Assembly (NCBI RefSeq): GCF_000308315.1
Contig: NZ_CALJ01000318.1
Coordinates: 1 to 40,410, forward strand
Source: Legionella tunisiensis
GTDB lineage: Bacteria > Pseudomonadota > Gammaproteobacteria > Legionellales > Legionellaceae
Length of the DNA: 40,410 nucleotides
Reading direction: 5' to 3'
Part shown: piece by piece, positions 31,530-40,059 of the stretch
How the letters are laid out: every line of letters starts with the position of its first letter
Position numbering within the stretch: position 1 is the first letter of the stretch
The notes under the pieces: generated by a model
Seen by the model: the letters and a program-made list of their open reading frames with translations, nothing else
What the model was told of the DNA's origin: nothing
Database searches by the model: none
Made by a program: the position numbers and the translations under genes

Positions 31530-31562
31530 CATAATATTTTCTTAATGATTGGGTATTATACT
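31530..31562 (+). promoter_or_regulatory. PmrA-type box and -10 for the gene at 31605-32230
   Basis: CATAATATT-TT-CTTAATGAT (31530-31549), then 7 nt, then the -10 TATACT (31557-31562). Half-sites match the PmrA consensus at 8/9 and 7/9. The 7-nt gap is the same as at the phospholipase C gene and the 4392-5581 gene. An alternative -10, TATTAT, lies at 31554-31559. Confidence 0.6.
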
Positions 31563-31604
31563 TAATCTCAAGAGGCCAAAAAAATTTCTCTATAGGGGAG
31601 TATC

Positions 31605-32230
31605 ATGCCAAAATTTGGAAATTTCTTTAAAGAGTTAAAGCAGGGTGCAAAAGGTTTGGGGCAGGACATAAGCAATCTGAAAGTCAAAACAAATCAACAC
31701 ACACCTGATGCTAAGAAAAATTTTCTTCAGAACTATTCTGATCATTTGGATCAATTAGAAATAGATGCTAAAAAATATGGGAAAAAGCAAAAAACAAAGG
31801 TTCTCTCGAAGATGCCATGAGCTATCTTAAGGATGAAGCTACTAAACGAATGAACTTCCTTGAAGGATTTCGTGATCGTTATGATTTTGCAGACGAAGTA
31901 GTTGGGGCCACTGCAATTCCGGCTTTAGGAATGGTGGCTTCTGTTGCTGCTCTTGGTTACGCCATATGGGAAGGTGCTCAAGCCTTAGCAATTCATGCAG
32001 GATTCGCTAAAGACGATGGTAAAGATCATGGAGAAAATGCTGCGATGGGTTTAATGGTCTCCGCAGCAACCTTTGTAGGTGCAGTAGCAAGCTTCTTAAA
32101 ATCCGCAGTTAGCCTAATCACTCGATCTGTTGCTACTGCAATTAACGGGTATGGAGAGTCAAAAGAAGCTCGTTTCCATAATGAAGATTCTGTCCTTGGC
32201 AGTGGTAGTGCTTTCAATAGCCCTAAATAA
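31605..32230 (+). CDS. Putative Dot/Icm effector with two hydrophobic segments (one frameshift)
   Basis: I do not recognise this protein. One added base in the A runs at 31782-31794 joins two pieces into 208 aa (KGSLEDAMSYLKDEATKR across the junction). The N-terminal 100 residues are charged and helical with a Lys-rich stretch. Then come two Ala/Gly-rich hydrophobic segments, AIPALGMVASVAALGYAIW (about 106-124) and AAMGLMVSAATFVGAVASFL (about 146-165), which could form a membrane hairpin. The tail SKEARFHNEDSVLGSGSAF is acidic and polar, as in many Dot/Icm substrates. The start has AGGGGAG at 31594-31600. A PmrA-type promoter precedes it and a strong terminator follows, so it is a one-gene unit. 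It has no signal peptide. Effector status is inferred, not shown. Confidence 0.6.
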
Positions 32231-32255
32231 GTGCCCTATATATGACTAGCTTTAT

Positions 32256-32282
32256 AAAAAGACCGGTTTAAACCGGTCTTTT
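32256..32282 (+). terminator. Strong Rho-independent terminator
   Basis: GACCGGTTT/AAACCGGTC, a perfect 9-bp palindromic stem at 32261-32278, flanked by AAAAA and TTTT, 30 nt after the effector-like gene. Its symmetry would let it act in both directions. Confidence 0.92.
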
Positions 32283-32423
32283 CTTATTTCTACCGGACAA
32301 AGTTAGATGGATCTATGGTCTAACTCCGCTGGGACAGCATAAGGCATAGAATCACAACAATATCTCTATAAAGAAAGAGCGATTAAATTCCGTCTACTTT
32401 GCTTACCTCAGGTAAAAAATCTT

Positions 32424-32429
32424 TATAAT
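32424..32429 (+). promoter_or_regulatory. -10 box of the serpin gene
   Basis: A perfect TATAAT lies 28 nt before the start codon. No convincing -35 is seen at 16-18 nt (TTGCTT at 32399-32404 is 19 nt away). No PmrA-type repeat is present. Confidence 0.5.
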
Positions 32430-32457
32430 GGCTGTATAGGGAAAGAGGAGCTATATT

Positions 32458-33728
32458 TTGAAAACAATAAAGCAAAAAGGACGTATTTTTATTCTCCTAC
32501 TTATATTTCTCGGATTTGCTTTACCAGTATCAAGCACAACACCAGCAAATTTCGCCCTCAAAGCACAACAATTAAATGAATTTGCTTTTGATCTTTATCG
32601 GCAAATAGGCACAACCGACCAGAATCTTATTTTATCACCTTATAGCCTATCATCTCTTCTAGTTATTTTAGCTGAGGGTGCTAGCGACAATACACAACTA
32701 CAGCTCAATCAAGCCTTGCATTTTCCTGCAGGAAGTACCGATAGTACCGCTGAATTAGCTAAAATTGATACAGAATTAATGCCCGATAGTGATTGCCAAG
32801 GCTGGTTCAGTTGCAAATTTAAACACGCCAGTAAATGGTTTGGTTTCAACAAATCATCCACTTTTTTAATTGCTAATTCACTTTGGGCAGAGAAGAGTTT
32901 GATTTATAAGAAGTCCTTTCTGGCCGCTATGGGACAAAGCCACATCAATCATTTTTACCAGGTTAATTTTAATAAAACGCCTGAGGCGGCCAGACAACGT
33001 ATTAATAACTGGGTCGAAGAAAAAACGGATCAATATATCAAAGAGCTTATTGCACCAGGTATGATTAATAGAGCGACTCGACTCATTCTAGTCAATGCTA
33101 TTTATTTTAATGGGTTATGGGAGTCCCCTTTCAAACCGGAAGCCACCGAACAAAAGCCCTTCCTGTTATTAGACGGAAGCTCCGTCCAAACAGCGATGAT
33201 GGGCAAGTTGGATAATTTTTCTATAGTGAAAATAATAGCTTACAAATGCTGCAATTACCTTATTTAAAAAGCGCTATTAGAATGGCAGTCTTATTGCCCA
33301 AAGCTACTCACTCAGTAAAGGAAATACAACAAGCATTGACTCAAGAAACGTTTTCTCAGCTTCTTCAAAACGCAACTAACCTCAAAGTTCTTGTTAGTCT
33401 GCCAAAATTTAAACTGGCATCAACCTTTAACTCCTTAAAGCAACCCCTACAACAAATGGGCGTCATCGATGCGTTCAGTGATAAGGCTTCCTTCTCCAAC
33501 ATAACAACGTCTGCTTTGGCAATTTCCGATATTATTCAAAAAGCGGTTATAGAAGTTGATGAACAAGGAACTGTCGCCGCGGCTGCAACTGCTGTAGTGA
33601 TGTTTGGTGCTGCTTTACAGCAACCTATCCAATTTAATGCAAACCATCCCTTTTTATTCATTCTCTACGATACTAAATCAGGAATTATTCTGTTTATAGG
33701 GCAAGTTTTCAATCCACAAAAGAAATGA
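32458..33728 (+). CDS. Exported serpin (serine protease inhibitor), one frameshift
   Basis: Serpin-fold suicide inhibitor. The start is TTG 32458, fixed by GAGGAG 7 nt upstream and by the signal peptide that follows (IFILLLIFLGFALPVSS). The frame breaks in the T5 run 33216-33220; one added base gives DNFFYSENNSLQMLQLPYL and 423 aa. The reactive-centre hinge EQGTVAAAATAVV fits inhibitory serpins (small residues at P12-P9), and the distance from the P15 Gly to the conserved Phe before Asn equals that of alpha-1-antitrypsin. This places Ala385-Ala386 at P1-P1', suggesting elastase-like targets. The C-terminal FNANHPFLFILYD is typical. Serpins are uncommon in bacteria. It may protect against host or own proteases. 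Confidence 0.88.
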
Positions 33729-33765
33729 GAAATCAGCCCGTGCATCGCAACCTATGTCCGTTGAT

Positions 33766-33908
33766 TTATAACCAAAAAATACAGACATAGGCATAAAGAA
33801 GACTCATGCCAATTACAGGAATGACAAGAAAACCCAAAAACACATGAATCTGAGTCCTATTCTCTGCGGATGCTTGATAAAATTTTTTAGCTTCTTAAAA
33901 ACTGACAT
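33766..33908 (-). CDS. Small membrane protein, NapE/TorE-like (one frameshift)
   Basis: Too short to show as intact. One added base in the T6 run 33883-33888 gives a 47-aa protein from ATG 33908: a basic N terminus (SVFKKLKKFYQ), then one transmembrane helix (FLGFLVIPVIGMSLLYAYV) ending CIFWL. The pattern F-x2-FL-x2-P ... Y-x3-FW resembles the NapE/TorE family of small inner-membrane proteins linked to nitrate or TMAO reduction, but no reductase gene is near. No clear ribosome-binding site. It could be spurious. Confidence 0.38.
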
Positions 33909-33982
33909 GAAGGAGCTCGCTAACGAGGCAGTTTCTATCAGTATAAACTAAATAAAACCATTAGGAAGTACAAAGCCAACCT

Positions 33983-35054
33983 CTATAAGGTTTCGTAGGC
34001 CTTATGTATTTGTCCATCCTGCGACAACATAATGGCTAAGGGCCTGGTTGCCTCGAAATGAGCAAAAAATAATCATCATCATGACAGTAATAGGTACTGA
34101 CAGAAACATACCCAAAACGCCCCACACAGCACCCCATAAAGCCAAGGCAAATAAAATCACCAGGGCACTCAAATTTAAGGATTTCCCTAAAAACGGGGTT
34201 CAACAAGATTACCTACAATAAATTGGATTGCGACAAGACCTGAAGTAATGACAATAAAAGGCAGCCAGCTTTGGAATTGAATTAATGCTAATAAAGCAGG
34301 AAAGGCTGTCGCCAAAATAGCCCCAATATTAGGAATAAAATTTAGGAAAAAATGAGTAAAGCCCAAAATTCTGCGAAATCCAAACCGACCCATTTCATGA
34401 TAATCCAGCTGGTAGTTGCTGTAAGTAAACTCAACAGAGTCTTTAAGCCCAAATAGGTTTGGGTATCCTTCACTATATGAGTAATAATGTTATTGACCAA
34501 TTTACGATGACCAGCCTGAGGGAAAAGAGCATCCAGCTTTTGAGTGAAAAAATGTTGTTCTACAAACAAAAAATGACATATAGTGCGATTAAAACAGCAG
34601 AGCCTGTGATAGTAGTAAAAACACCATAAATGTTCACTAAAATACCTTGCAAACTAAGACCACGGATAAACCCATCTACATTTGCCAAGGTTTTAATATG
34701 AAAACGCTGATCCACCCTATTAAAAATATTGGTCAAATTCTCTTGATAACGGGAGGAAGCAGCAATCACGTCATTGACATTATTACTAATAATATCAATG
34801 AGAATCTTAACCAGAAGCGCTACTACTAATAACGCCAGTACCATACTCAGCCAATTAGGTAAACGGGGGCCAATAAAAGGTGTCCGCTGTACAGCGTTAT
34901 GGATTGTGTTTAACAGATGCCAGATAAAAATGGCAATAACGATGGGAATTAACAAACTGCGACCAGCAATAAGTAAATAGCCGATGATCCATACTAGAAT
35001 CAAACTGGCTGCAAATGTAACAGTACGAACCCTTGTCCCTGCATTTATCGTCAT
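33983..35054 (-). CDS. AI-2E/PerM-family permease (four frameshifts)
   Basis: Polytopic inner-membrane protein of the AI-2E transporter (PerM/YhhT) family, 357 aa after repair, with about eight helices. Typical parts are the N-terminal pair (SLILVWIIGYLLIAG), the loop segment, the conserved FFLNFIPNIGAILATAFPALLAL, QFIVGNLVEPRFLGKSLNLSALVILFALALWG (EPR and LNLS motifs) and GVLGMFLSVPITVMM. Three runs lack a base (A6 34568-34573, A6 34347-34352, A5 34189-34193) and one has an extra base (A6 34064-34069). ATG 35054 is preferred to ATG 35108. The substrate is unknown; family members move varied small molecules. It is divergent from recG. Confidence 0.82.
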
Positions 35055-35111
35055 AAAGGTCAACAGTAACTTATTTTCTGCTATTATGAGTTTTTTCTTA
35101 CAAATCATACT

Positions 35112-37184
35112 GTGTTACATCAATCTTGTGAAATTTTAGCAGGTGTAGGCCCGACATTGAGTGCCAAACTTAGCAAATGTGGTATAACCACAGTGGCTGA
35201 TCTGCTCTTTCATCTACCCTATCGCTACCAAGATAGAACCCGAATTACAGCTATTCGTGATTTGCGTGCCAACGATTGGGCTGTGATCGTCGGTAGAGTT
35301 TGTAAAACCGAGGTTAAATATGGCAAACGCATGATGCTTTATTGCCATGTGGAAGATAAAACCGGTATTTTGCAACTGCGCTTTTTTCACTTTAATAAAC
35401 AACAAATCAAAGCGCTACAGGAATGTACTCTGATACGTGCTTTTGGGGAAGTTCGTGAATTTGCTAATAAGTTTGAAATGATTCACCCGGAATATCAATT
35501 ATTAGCGAATGAAGAAGACTGTATAGTGGATGAAACCCTGACGCCAATTTATCCTTCTACGCAAGGTTTAACGCAAAGCCGCCTGCGACAACTGGTCAAA
35601 ATAGCCCTGAAAACCTGTCACAAAACCATTGACGAACTAGAATGGATGACAATAGAACAGCTACAACAACAGCAGTTCTATCCCCTCTCCCACGCCCTCA
35701 CAATACTGCATAACCCTCCCCCCGATATTTCCTTACAAACGTTAGAAGAAGGTACACACCCCGCTTTGCAGCGCCTGGTATTTGATGAGTTATTGGGACA
35801 ACGCCTGGCCATGCAATTTGCCAGGCAGCATAGAAGCCAGTTATCGGCACCGCTTATTCTCCACAATCAGGAATTACAGACTCGCTTTATTGCGCAATTA
35901 CCCTTTGTATTAACAGCGGCACAACAACGCATTAATGAAGAAATATCAACAGACTTATCACAATCAAAACCGATGTTACGCCTGGTTCAGGGTGATGTGG
36001 GCTCTGGTAAAACGGTGGTAGCAGCGCTAGCTGCTTTACAAGCTATTGCCAACGGCTATCAAGTTGCATTTATGGCACCAACAGAATTGCTAAGCGAACA
36101 ACACGCAGCCAATCTAGAGACCTGGTTTAATCCTCTAGGAATATGCTGCCGCAGGCTTAGCGGTAACATGAAAACCAGTAAACGCAAGGAAACGTTAACA
36201 TTGCTGGCCAATCATGGCTGCCAAATTCTTATAGGAACCCACGCTCTCTTTCAAGAGAATGTTCTCTTTGCCAAACTCGGCCTGGTGATCATTGACGAAC
36301 AACATCGGTTTGGAGTAGAACAACGCTTATTATTACAACAAAAGGGACAACAGGCAGCACTTACTCCTCATCAACTGTTAATGACCGCTACCCCCATTCC
36401 AAGAACCTTAGCAATGACTCAATTTGCTCATCTTGATCTATCGATTATTGATGAGTTACCACCGGGACGTACGCCGATCAGCACTGCCGTATTAAGCCAG
36501 GAAAAACGTGAACCAGTTATCAATCGCTTACAATCGGCCATTGCCGATGGTCGGCAAGCTTATTGGGTCTGTACGCTCATCGAAGAATCGGAAAAATTAC
36601 AGTGCATGGCAGCAACTGCCACCGCAGAAAATCTCCAGGCTCAGCTACCTAATGTGCGAGTAGGCTTGGTTCATGGCCGAATGAAAAGCATCGAAAAAGA
36701 AGCCACTATGGCGGCATTTAAACAAGGAGAAATCGATTTATTGGTGGCAACTACCGTTATTGAAGTAGGAGTCGATGTACCTAAAGCCAGTTTAATGATT
36801 ATTGAAAATGCGGAGCGCTTAGGCCTCTCACAATTACATCAATTACGCGGCCGAGTCGGACGCGGTAGTGCGCAATCTCATTGCCTGCTTCTTTATCAAT
36901 CACCCCTTTCGCAACTTGGTGCCGAACGTTTACGCATCATGCGGGCAACCTGTGATGGTTTTATCATTGCAGAAAAAGATCTGCAATTGCGTGGAGCAGG
37001 TGAAGTATTGGGTACCCGACAAACAGGTTACCATCAATTTAAAATTGCCAACCTACAACGCGATCACCATTTTTTACCGGTCGTAGCCAACACAGCCAAG
37101 CAATTAGTGCTCGAGAATCCTCAGCTGGCACGCACAATTGCTCAGCGTTGGTTAGGTGATTTCGAACAATTTTTGCAAGGTTAA
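35112..37184 (+). CDS. recG: ATP-dependent DNA helicase RecG
   Basis: RecG regresses stalled replication forks and processes Holliday junctions. The 690-aa protein is full length and intact: the N-terminal wedge/OB domain (YRYQDRTRITAIRDLRANDW), Walker A GDVGSGKT (294-301), DEQH (about 395-398), TATPIPRTLAMT, and the C-terminal helicase motifs ATTVIEVGVDVP and QLRGRVGRG, followed by the RecG-specific DLQLRGAGEVLGTRQTG. The start is GTG 35112; no ATG lies in frame nearby. It is divergent from the permease, with only 57 bp between the start codons. Confidence 0.95.
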   Translation: MLHQSCEILAGVGPTLSAKLSKCGITTVADLLFHLPYRYQDRTRITAIRDLRANDWAVIVGRVCKTEVKYGKRMMLYCHVEDKTGILQLRFFHFNKQQIKALQECTLIRAFGEVREFANKFEMIHPEYQLLANEEDCIVDETLTPIYPSTQGLTQSRLRQLVKIALKTCHKTIDELEWMTIEQLQQQQFYPLSHALTILHNPPPDISLQTLEEGTHPALQRLVFDELLGQRLAMQFARQHRSQLSAPLILHNQELQTRFIAQLPFVLTAAQQRINEEISTDLSQSKPMLRLVQGDVGSGKTVVAALAALQAIANGYQVAFMAPTELLSEQHAANLETWFNPLGICCRRLSGNMKTSKRKETLTLLANHGCQILIGTHALFQENVLFAKLGLVIIDEQHRFGVEQRLLLQQKGQQAALTPHQLLMTATPIPRTLAMTQFAHLDLSIIDELPPGRTPISTAVLSQEKREPVINRLQSAIADGRQAYWVCTLIEESEKLQCMAATATAENLQAQLPNVRVGLVHGRMKSIEKEATMAAFKQGEIDLLVATTVIEVGVDVPKASLMIIENAERLGLSQLHQLRGRVGRGSAQSHCLLLYQSPLSQLGAERLRIMRATCDGFIIAEKDLQLRGAGEVLGTRQTGYHQFKIANLQRDHHFLPVVANTAKQLVLENPQLARTIAQRWLGDFEQFLQG

Positions 37185-37238
37185 AATGCAGGAAAGCCAT
37201 TTTGCCTTAATAAAGAATTTTGTAAAAATAGTTAAAAA

Positions 37239-37262
37239 TAGTCTAAGTCAAGACTGTTTTTT
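37239..37262 (+). terminator. Rho-independent terminator after recG
   Basis: AGTCT-AAGTCA-AGACT (37240-37255) forms a short stem followed by G and six T residues. The stem is only 5-6 bp, so strength is moderate. It is 56 nt after the recG stop. Confidence 0.5.
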
Positions 37263-37319
37263 CATTTTTTCTTTAGCTAATATAGCCGAAGTGGTTTTGC
37301 TGTTTCCTCAAGCCATGTC

Positions 37320-37328
37320 TGTGGATAA
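37320..37328 (-). repeat. Single DnaA-box-like sequence
   Basis: TGTGGATAA at 37320-37328 is the reverse complement of the consensus DnaA box TTATCCACA. It lies 112 bp before the paired site at 37440-37462 in the same 447-bp gap between recG and the PP-loop gene. I see no credible gene in that gap. Confidence 0.4.
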
Positions 37329-37439
37329 CTTATTCGTTAACGTCTAACTTCATTATTCGCGTAATGAGCCTCCTTTCACCATTACTCCTTGCCAGTACTA
37401 ACTTTTATTGTTTTTTGTTTAATTAGTTAGCTCTTCCCT

Positions 37440-37462
37440 TTATCCACAAAATCTGTGGATAA
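37440..37462. repeat. Palindrome made of two facing DnaA-box-like sequences (second copy)
   Basis: TTATCCACA (37440-37448), 5 nt, TGTGGATAA (37454-37462). Same boxes, order and spacing as at 6674-6698, but the flanks differ, so it is not part of a longer copied repeat. It lies 113 bp upstream of the -35 of the PP-loop operon. Confidence 0.6.
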
Positions 37463-37575
37463 TCCTGTGCACAGAATGGGAAAAGGCTTGAAAATAAAGC
37501 GTATAATTTACCTGCTTCAGAACTTACCAACTTGCTACCGGTTACTAAAAAGCATTAACCAACAAATACCTAGGC

Positions 37576-37603
37576 TTGACCCTTGGCGAGGAAAGGTTAA
37601 AAT
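37576..37603 (+). promoter_or_regulatory. Sigma-70 promoter of the PP-loop operon
   Basis: TTGACC (37576-37581), 16-nt spacer, TAAAAT (37598-37603). The start codon ATG 37632 lies 28 nt beyond the -10. This supports the start at 37632 and argues against upstream in-frame starts. Confidence 0.7.
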
Positions 37604-37631
37604 ACTGGTCATTTTATTATCAGGTTATCCC

Positions 37632-38678
37632 ATGTCGTCACAACGTAAAGCAGTCGCCTTGATTTCGGGTGGCTTGGACTCGATGTTAGCTGTTAAAATT
37701 GTCCAAAAACAAGGCATTCATGTTGAGGGAATCAATTTTTATACTGGTTTTTGTCATTCCGGCCACACTTCGGCAATACGTAATCGTAAGAATAGTGCCA
37801 AGCCCCTTCGCAATGATGCCCTGTGGGTTGCGGAGCAACTCGGTATTAAATTACATATCGTTGATATCGTTGAGCCTTACAAAGATGTTTTACTGAATCC
37901 TAAACATGGTTATGGCAAAAATATCAATCCCTGCCTGGATTGCAAAATTTTCATGGTACAACAAGCACATGAATGGATGATAGAAAATCATTTTGATTTC
38001 ATTATTACTGGTGAAGTCGTCGGCCAGCGTCCAAAATCGCAACGAAAAGCCACCATGCCTCTTATTGCAGAAGAGTCAGGCGCAGAGGATCGTTTATTGC
38101 GTCCTTTATGCGCGAAATTATTGCCACCAACATTGCCAGAACGCGAAGGTTGGGTTAATCGCGAAGAACTGTATGATTTTCAAGGCCGCAATCGAAAACC
38201 GCAGTTAGGACTTGCCGCAACCATGGCAATTGAAGAGTTTGCACAACCTGCTGGCGGTTGCTGTGTATTAACTGATGAAAATTACACTCGACGTTTACGA
38301 GATATGTGGGATCATCGCGACAGTTGTGATTACGATATGGAAGATATTATTCTTTTAAAAGCAGGCAGACATATCCGCCCTAAACCCCATTATAAAATGA
38401 TCATTGCACGCGACGAGGCCGAAAGTAATTTTTTAACAGGTTATCGCAAAGAATTCATCCATATGCAAATACGTACACATCGTGGTCCGATGATTTTGAT
38501 TGAGGGACAACCCACAACAGATGACTTGCTTACCTGTGCCCGCATCGCTGGCCGTTTTTGCTCTGGACGTGATGAACCACAGATTGAAGTAGACTTACAC
38601 CATCTGAATGGCGAAACTCAGATATTACAAGCTAAACCGATGCGTGCAGAAGAAATTCCCCAAGAATGGTATTTGTGA
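37632..38678 (+). CDS. PP-loop ATP pyrophosphatase, tRNA-thiolation-like, with NFACT-R-like C terminus
   Basis: Adenylating enzyme of the PP-loop (MnmA/ThiI-like) group. SGGLDS at residues 12-17 binds ATP. Cysteines in NPCLDCKIF and PAGGCCVL recall the paired catalytic cysteines of tRNA thiolases. The C-terminal segment KAGRHIRPKPHYKMIIARDE with later RTHRGPMILIEG resembles an NFACT-R-like RNA-binding domain. A role in RNA or cofactor sulfuration is inferred and supported by the TusA-like gene 7 nt downstream. ATG 37632 gives 348 aa; the frame stays open upstream through the promoter, but that part is not protein-like. It is not MnmA itself, judging from its length and motifs. Confidence 0.72.
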   Translation: MSSQRKAVALISGGLDSMLAVKIVQKQGIHVEGINFYTGFCHSGHTSAIRNRKNSAKPLRNDALWVAEQLGIKLHIVDIVEPYKDVLLNPKHGYGKNINPCLDCKIFMVQQAHEWMIENHFDFIITGEVVGQRPKSQRKATMPLIAEESGAEDRLLRPLCAKLLPPTLPEREGWVNREELYDFQGRNRKPQLGLAATMAIEEFAQPAGGCCVLTDENYTRRLRDMWDHRDSCDYDMEDIILLKAGRHIRPKPHYKMIIARDEAESNFLTGYRKEFIHMQIRTHRGPMILIEGQPTTDDLLTCARIAGRFCSGRDEPQIEVDLHHLNGETQILQAKPMRAEEIPQEWYL

Positions 38679-38685
38679 GATTGTT

Positions 38686-38922
38686 ATGCCCCATTTTGAA
38701 TTAGATGCTCGTCGCCTGTTATGCCCTATGCCCGTAATAAAAGCACAAAATATGGCGAAAAAACTCAATCATGGTGATACATTAACAATCGTTGCAACCG
38801 ATCCCGGTGCTCAACATGATCTGCCAAGCTGGTGTCGTATTAATGGCCACCAGCTTATCGACTGCATACACAAGGATGATGAAATCCATATTACTTTACA
38901 ACTGGTCAAGGATGGCGAATGA
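38686..38922 (+). CDS. TusA/SirA-family sulfurtransferase
   Basis: Small sulfur-carrier protein, 78 aa. It has the family signature LDARRLLCPMPVIKAQ with the persulfide-bearing Cys13, and the usual C-terminal half (VATDPGAQHDLPSWCRINGH). It likely passes sulfane sulfur to the PP-loop enzyme encoded 7 nt upstream. The stop overlaps the start of the cation efflux gene (ATGA). It is TusA-like; whether it is the main cellular TusA cannot be told. Confidence 0.88.
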   Translation: MPHFELDARRLLCPMPVIKAQNMAKKLNHGDTLTIVATDPGAQHDLPSWCRINGHQLIDCIHKDDEIHITLQLVKDGE

Positions 38923-40059
38923 CACAACAGGATCGTTATTGGCAAGCGAAAAAAGTCACGCTTGTTGGCGCACTTACTAACGCTGTATTAGGTGTTATTA
39001 AACTAATTGGCGGTTTTCTCTACCACTCTCATGCTCTAGTCGCCGATGGTGTGCATCTTTTGCCGATCTCATCACTGATATTATGGTAGTCTTTGCTTCC
39101 AAATATGGCAGCCAAGATGCCGACGATTCACATCCCTACGGCCATCAACGGATCGAAACTGCAGCAACCCTTATGCTGGCCTTGCTACTCATTTTGGCAG
39201 GTATCGGCATTGCTTGGGATTCGTTGGATGAAATCCTTCATGGTAGTCATGATAAACCAGGTTGGATTGCACTTCCCATTGCCTTATTATCTATTGTCGC
39301 CAATGAAATTTTATTTCATTACACTCGGCATGTAGGAACCTCTATTCAATCAGCGCTGGTCCTTGCCAATGCTTGGCATCATCGTTCAGACGCTGCCTCC
39401 TCCATTGTGGTTGCCATAGGTTTAATAGGCACTCTATTTGGTTTTATCTATCTTGACGCCCTCGCAGCAATTATTGTTGGATTCATGATCGTTAAAATGG
39501 GCTGGAGCTATGGTTGGAATAGCGTCAAGGAATTGGTCGATACGGCAGTTGATCCCAAACTGCTTGCTCAAATAGAGCAAACTATTCAGGCTGTCGATGG
39601 TGTAGAAAAGATTCATCAACTGCGCAGCCGTTTAATGGGTGGAGATATCTTGATTGACGTTCATATCTTAGTCGCTCCTCACATTTCAGTATCAGAAGGT
39701 CATTACATTGCTCAGCACGTCCATCGAACCCTCGTTAAAAAATTTATGCGAGTCAAAGATGTCATCGTTCATGTTGATCCTGAAGATGACGAAATAACTT
39801 GTCCTTCCTTTAATCTGCCAAGCCGGGAAGTACTACAAAAAAACTCTTGCTGGCCTGGCAACAAGATTATCCCGAATTGCAAAATTGGACGCTCCATTAT
39901 CTCGACGGCAAAATGACCATCGACTTGATATGTAACCATAGCAGTACTCGCTTAGAATCACTCAAAGCACGTGTTAGCTCTGAGTTGCAAACTTATCAGG
40001 ATATCAAGCAAGTACGTGTACTTAGTCAACAGGGAGTTATCTGTCATGAAAAAACCTAA
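38919..40059 (+). CDS. Cation diffusion facilitator, FieF-like (two frameshifts)
   Basis: Proton-driven efflux of divalent metals (Zn, Fe or Cd in this family). ATG 38919 overlaps the TusA stop. One base is missing at the T4 run 39058-39061 and one at the A7 run 39837-39843; repair gives 380 aa. Features are GALTNAVLGVIKLIGG (helix 1), ALVADGVH with FADLITD (first metal-site residues), DDSHPYGHQRIE, NAWHHRSDAASS (second HxxxD site), and the cytoplasmic C-terminal domain (VDGVEKIHQLRSR ... DVHILVAPHISVSEGH). An 80-residue extra tail (LLLAWQQDYPELQNW ...) follows the usual end, longer than E. coli FieF. The last 14 nt overlap the dehydrogenase gene. Confidence 0.87.

Noticed and set aside
32397-32429. 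A PmrA box before the serpin gene
   Set aside because: The 20 bp upstream of TATAAT, at the 7-nt offset used by the other three promoters, do not contain the tandem repeat.
37186-37347. 53-aa frame after recG (starting ATG 37186)
   Set aside because: No ribosome-binding site, it runs through the recG terminator and a DnaA-box-like site, and the composition is that of AT-rich noncoding DNA.
37455-37631. Upstream extension of the PP-loop protein
   Set aside because: The frame is open but spans the sigma-70 promoter and the palindrome; the family N terminus begins at ATG 37632.
1397-39916. Reading the split frames as pseudogenes or as separate overlapping genes
   Set aside because: All breaks fall in A/T homopolymers, nearly all in the same direction, and include dnaJ. 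Repaired products match family lengths, so miscalls explain them better.
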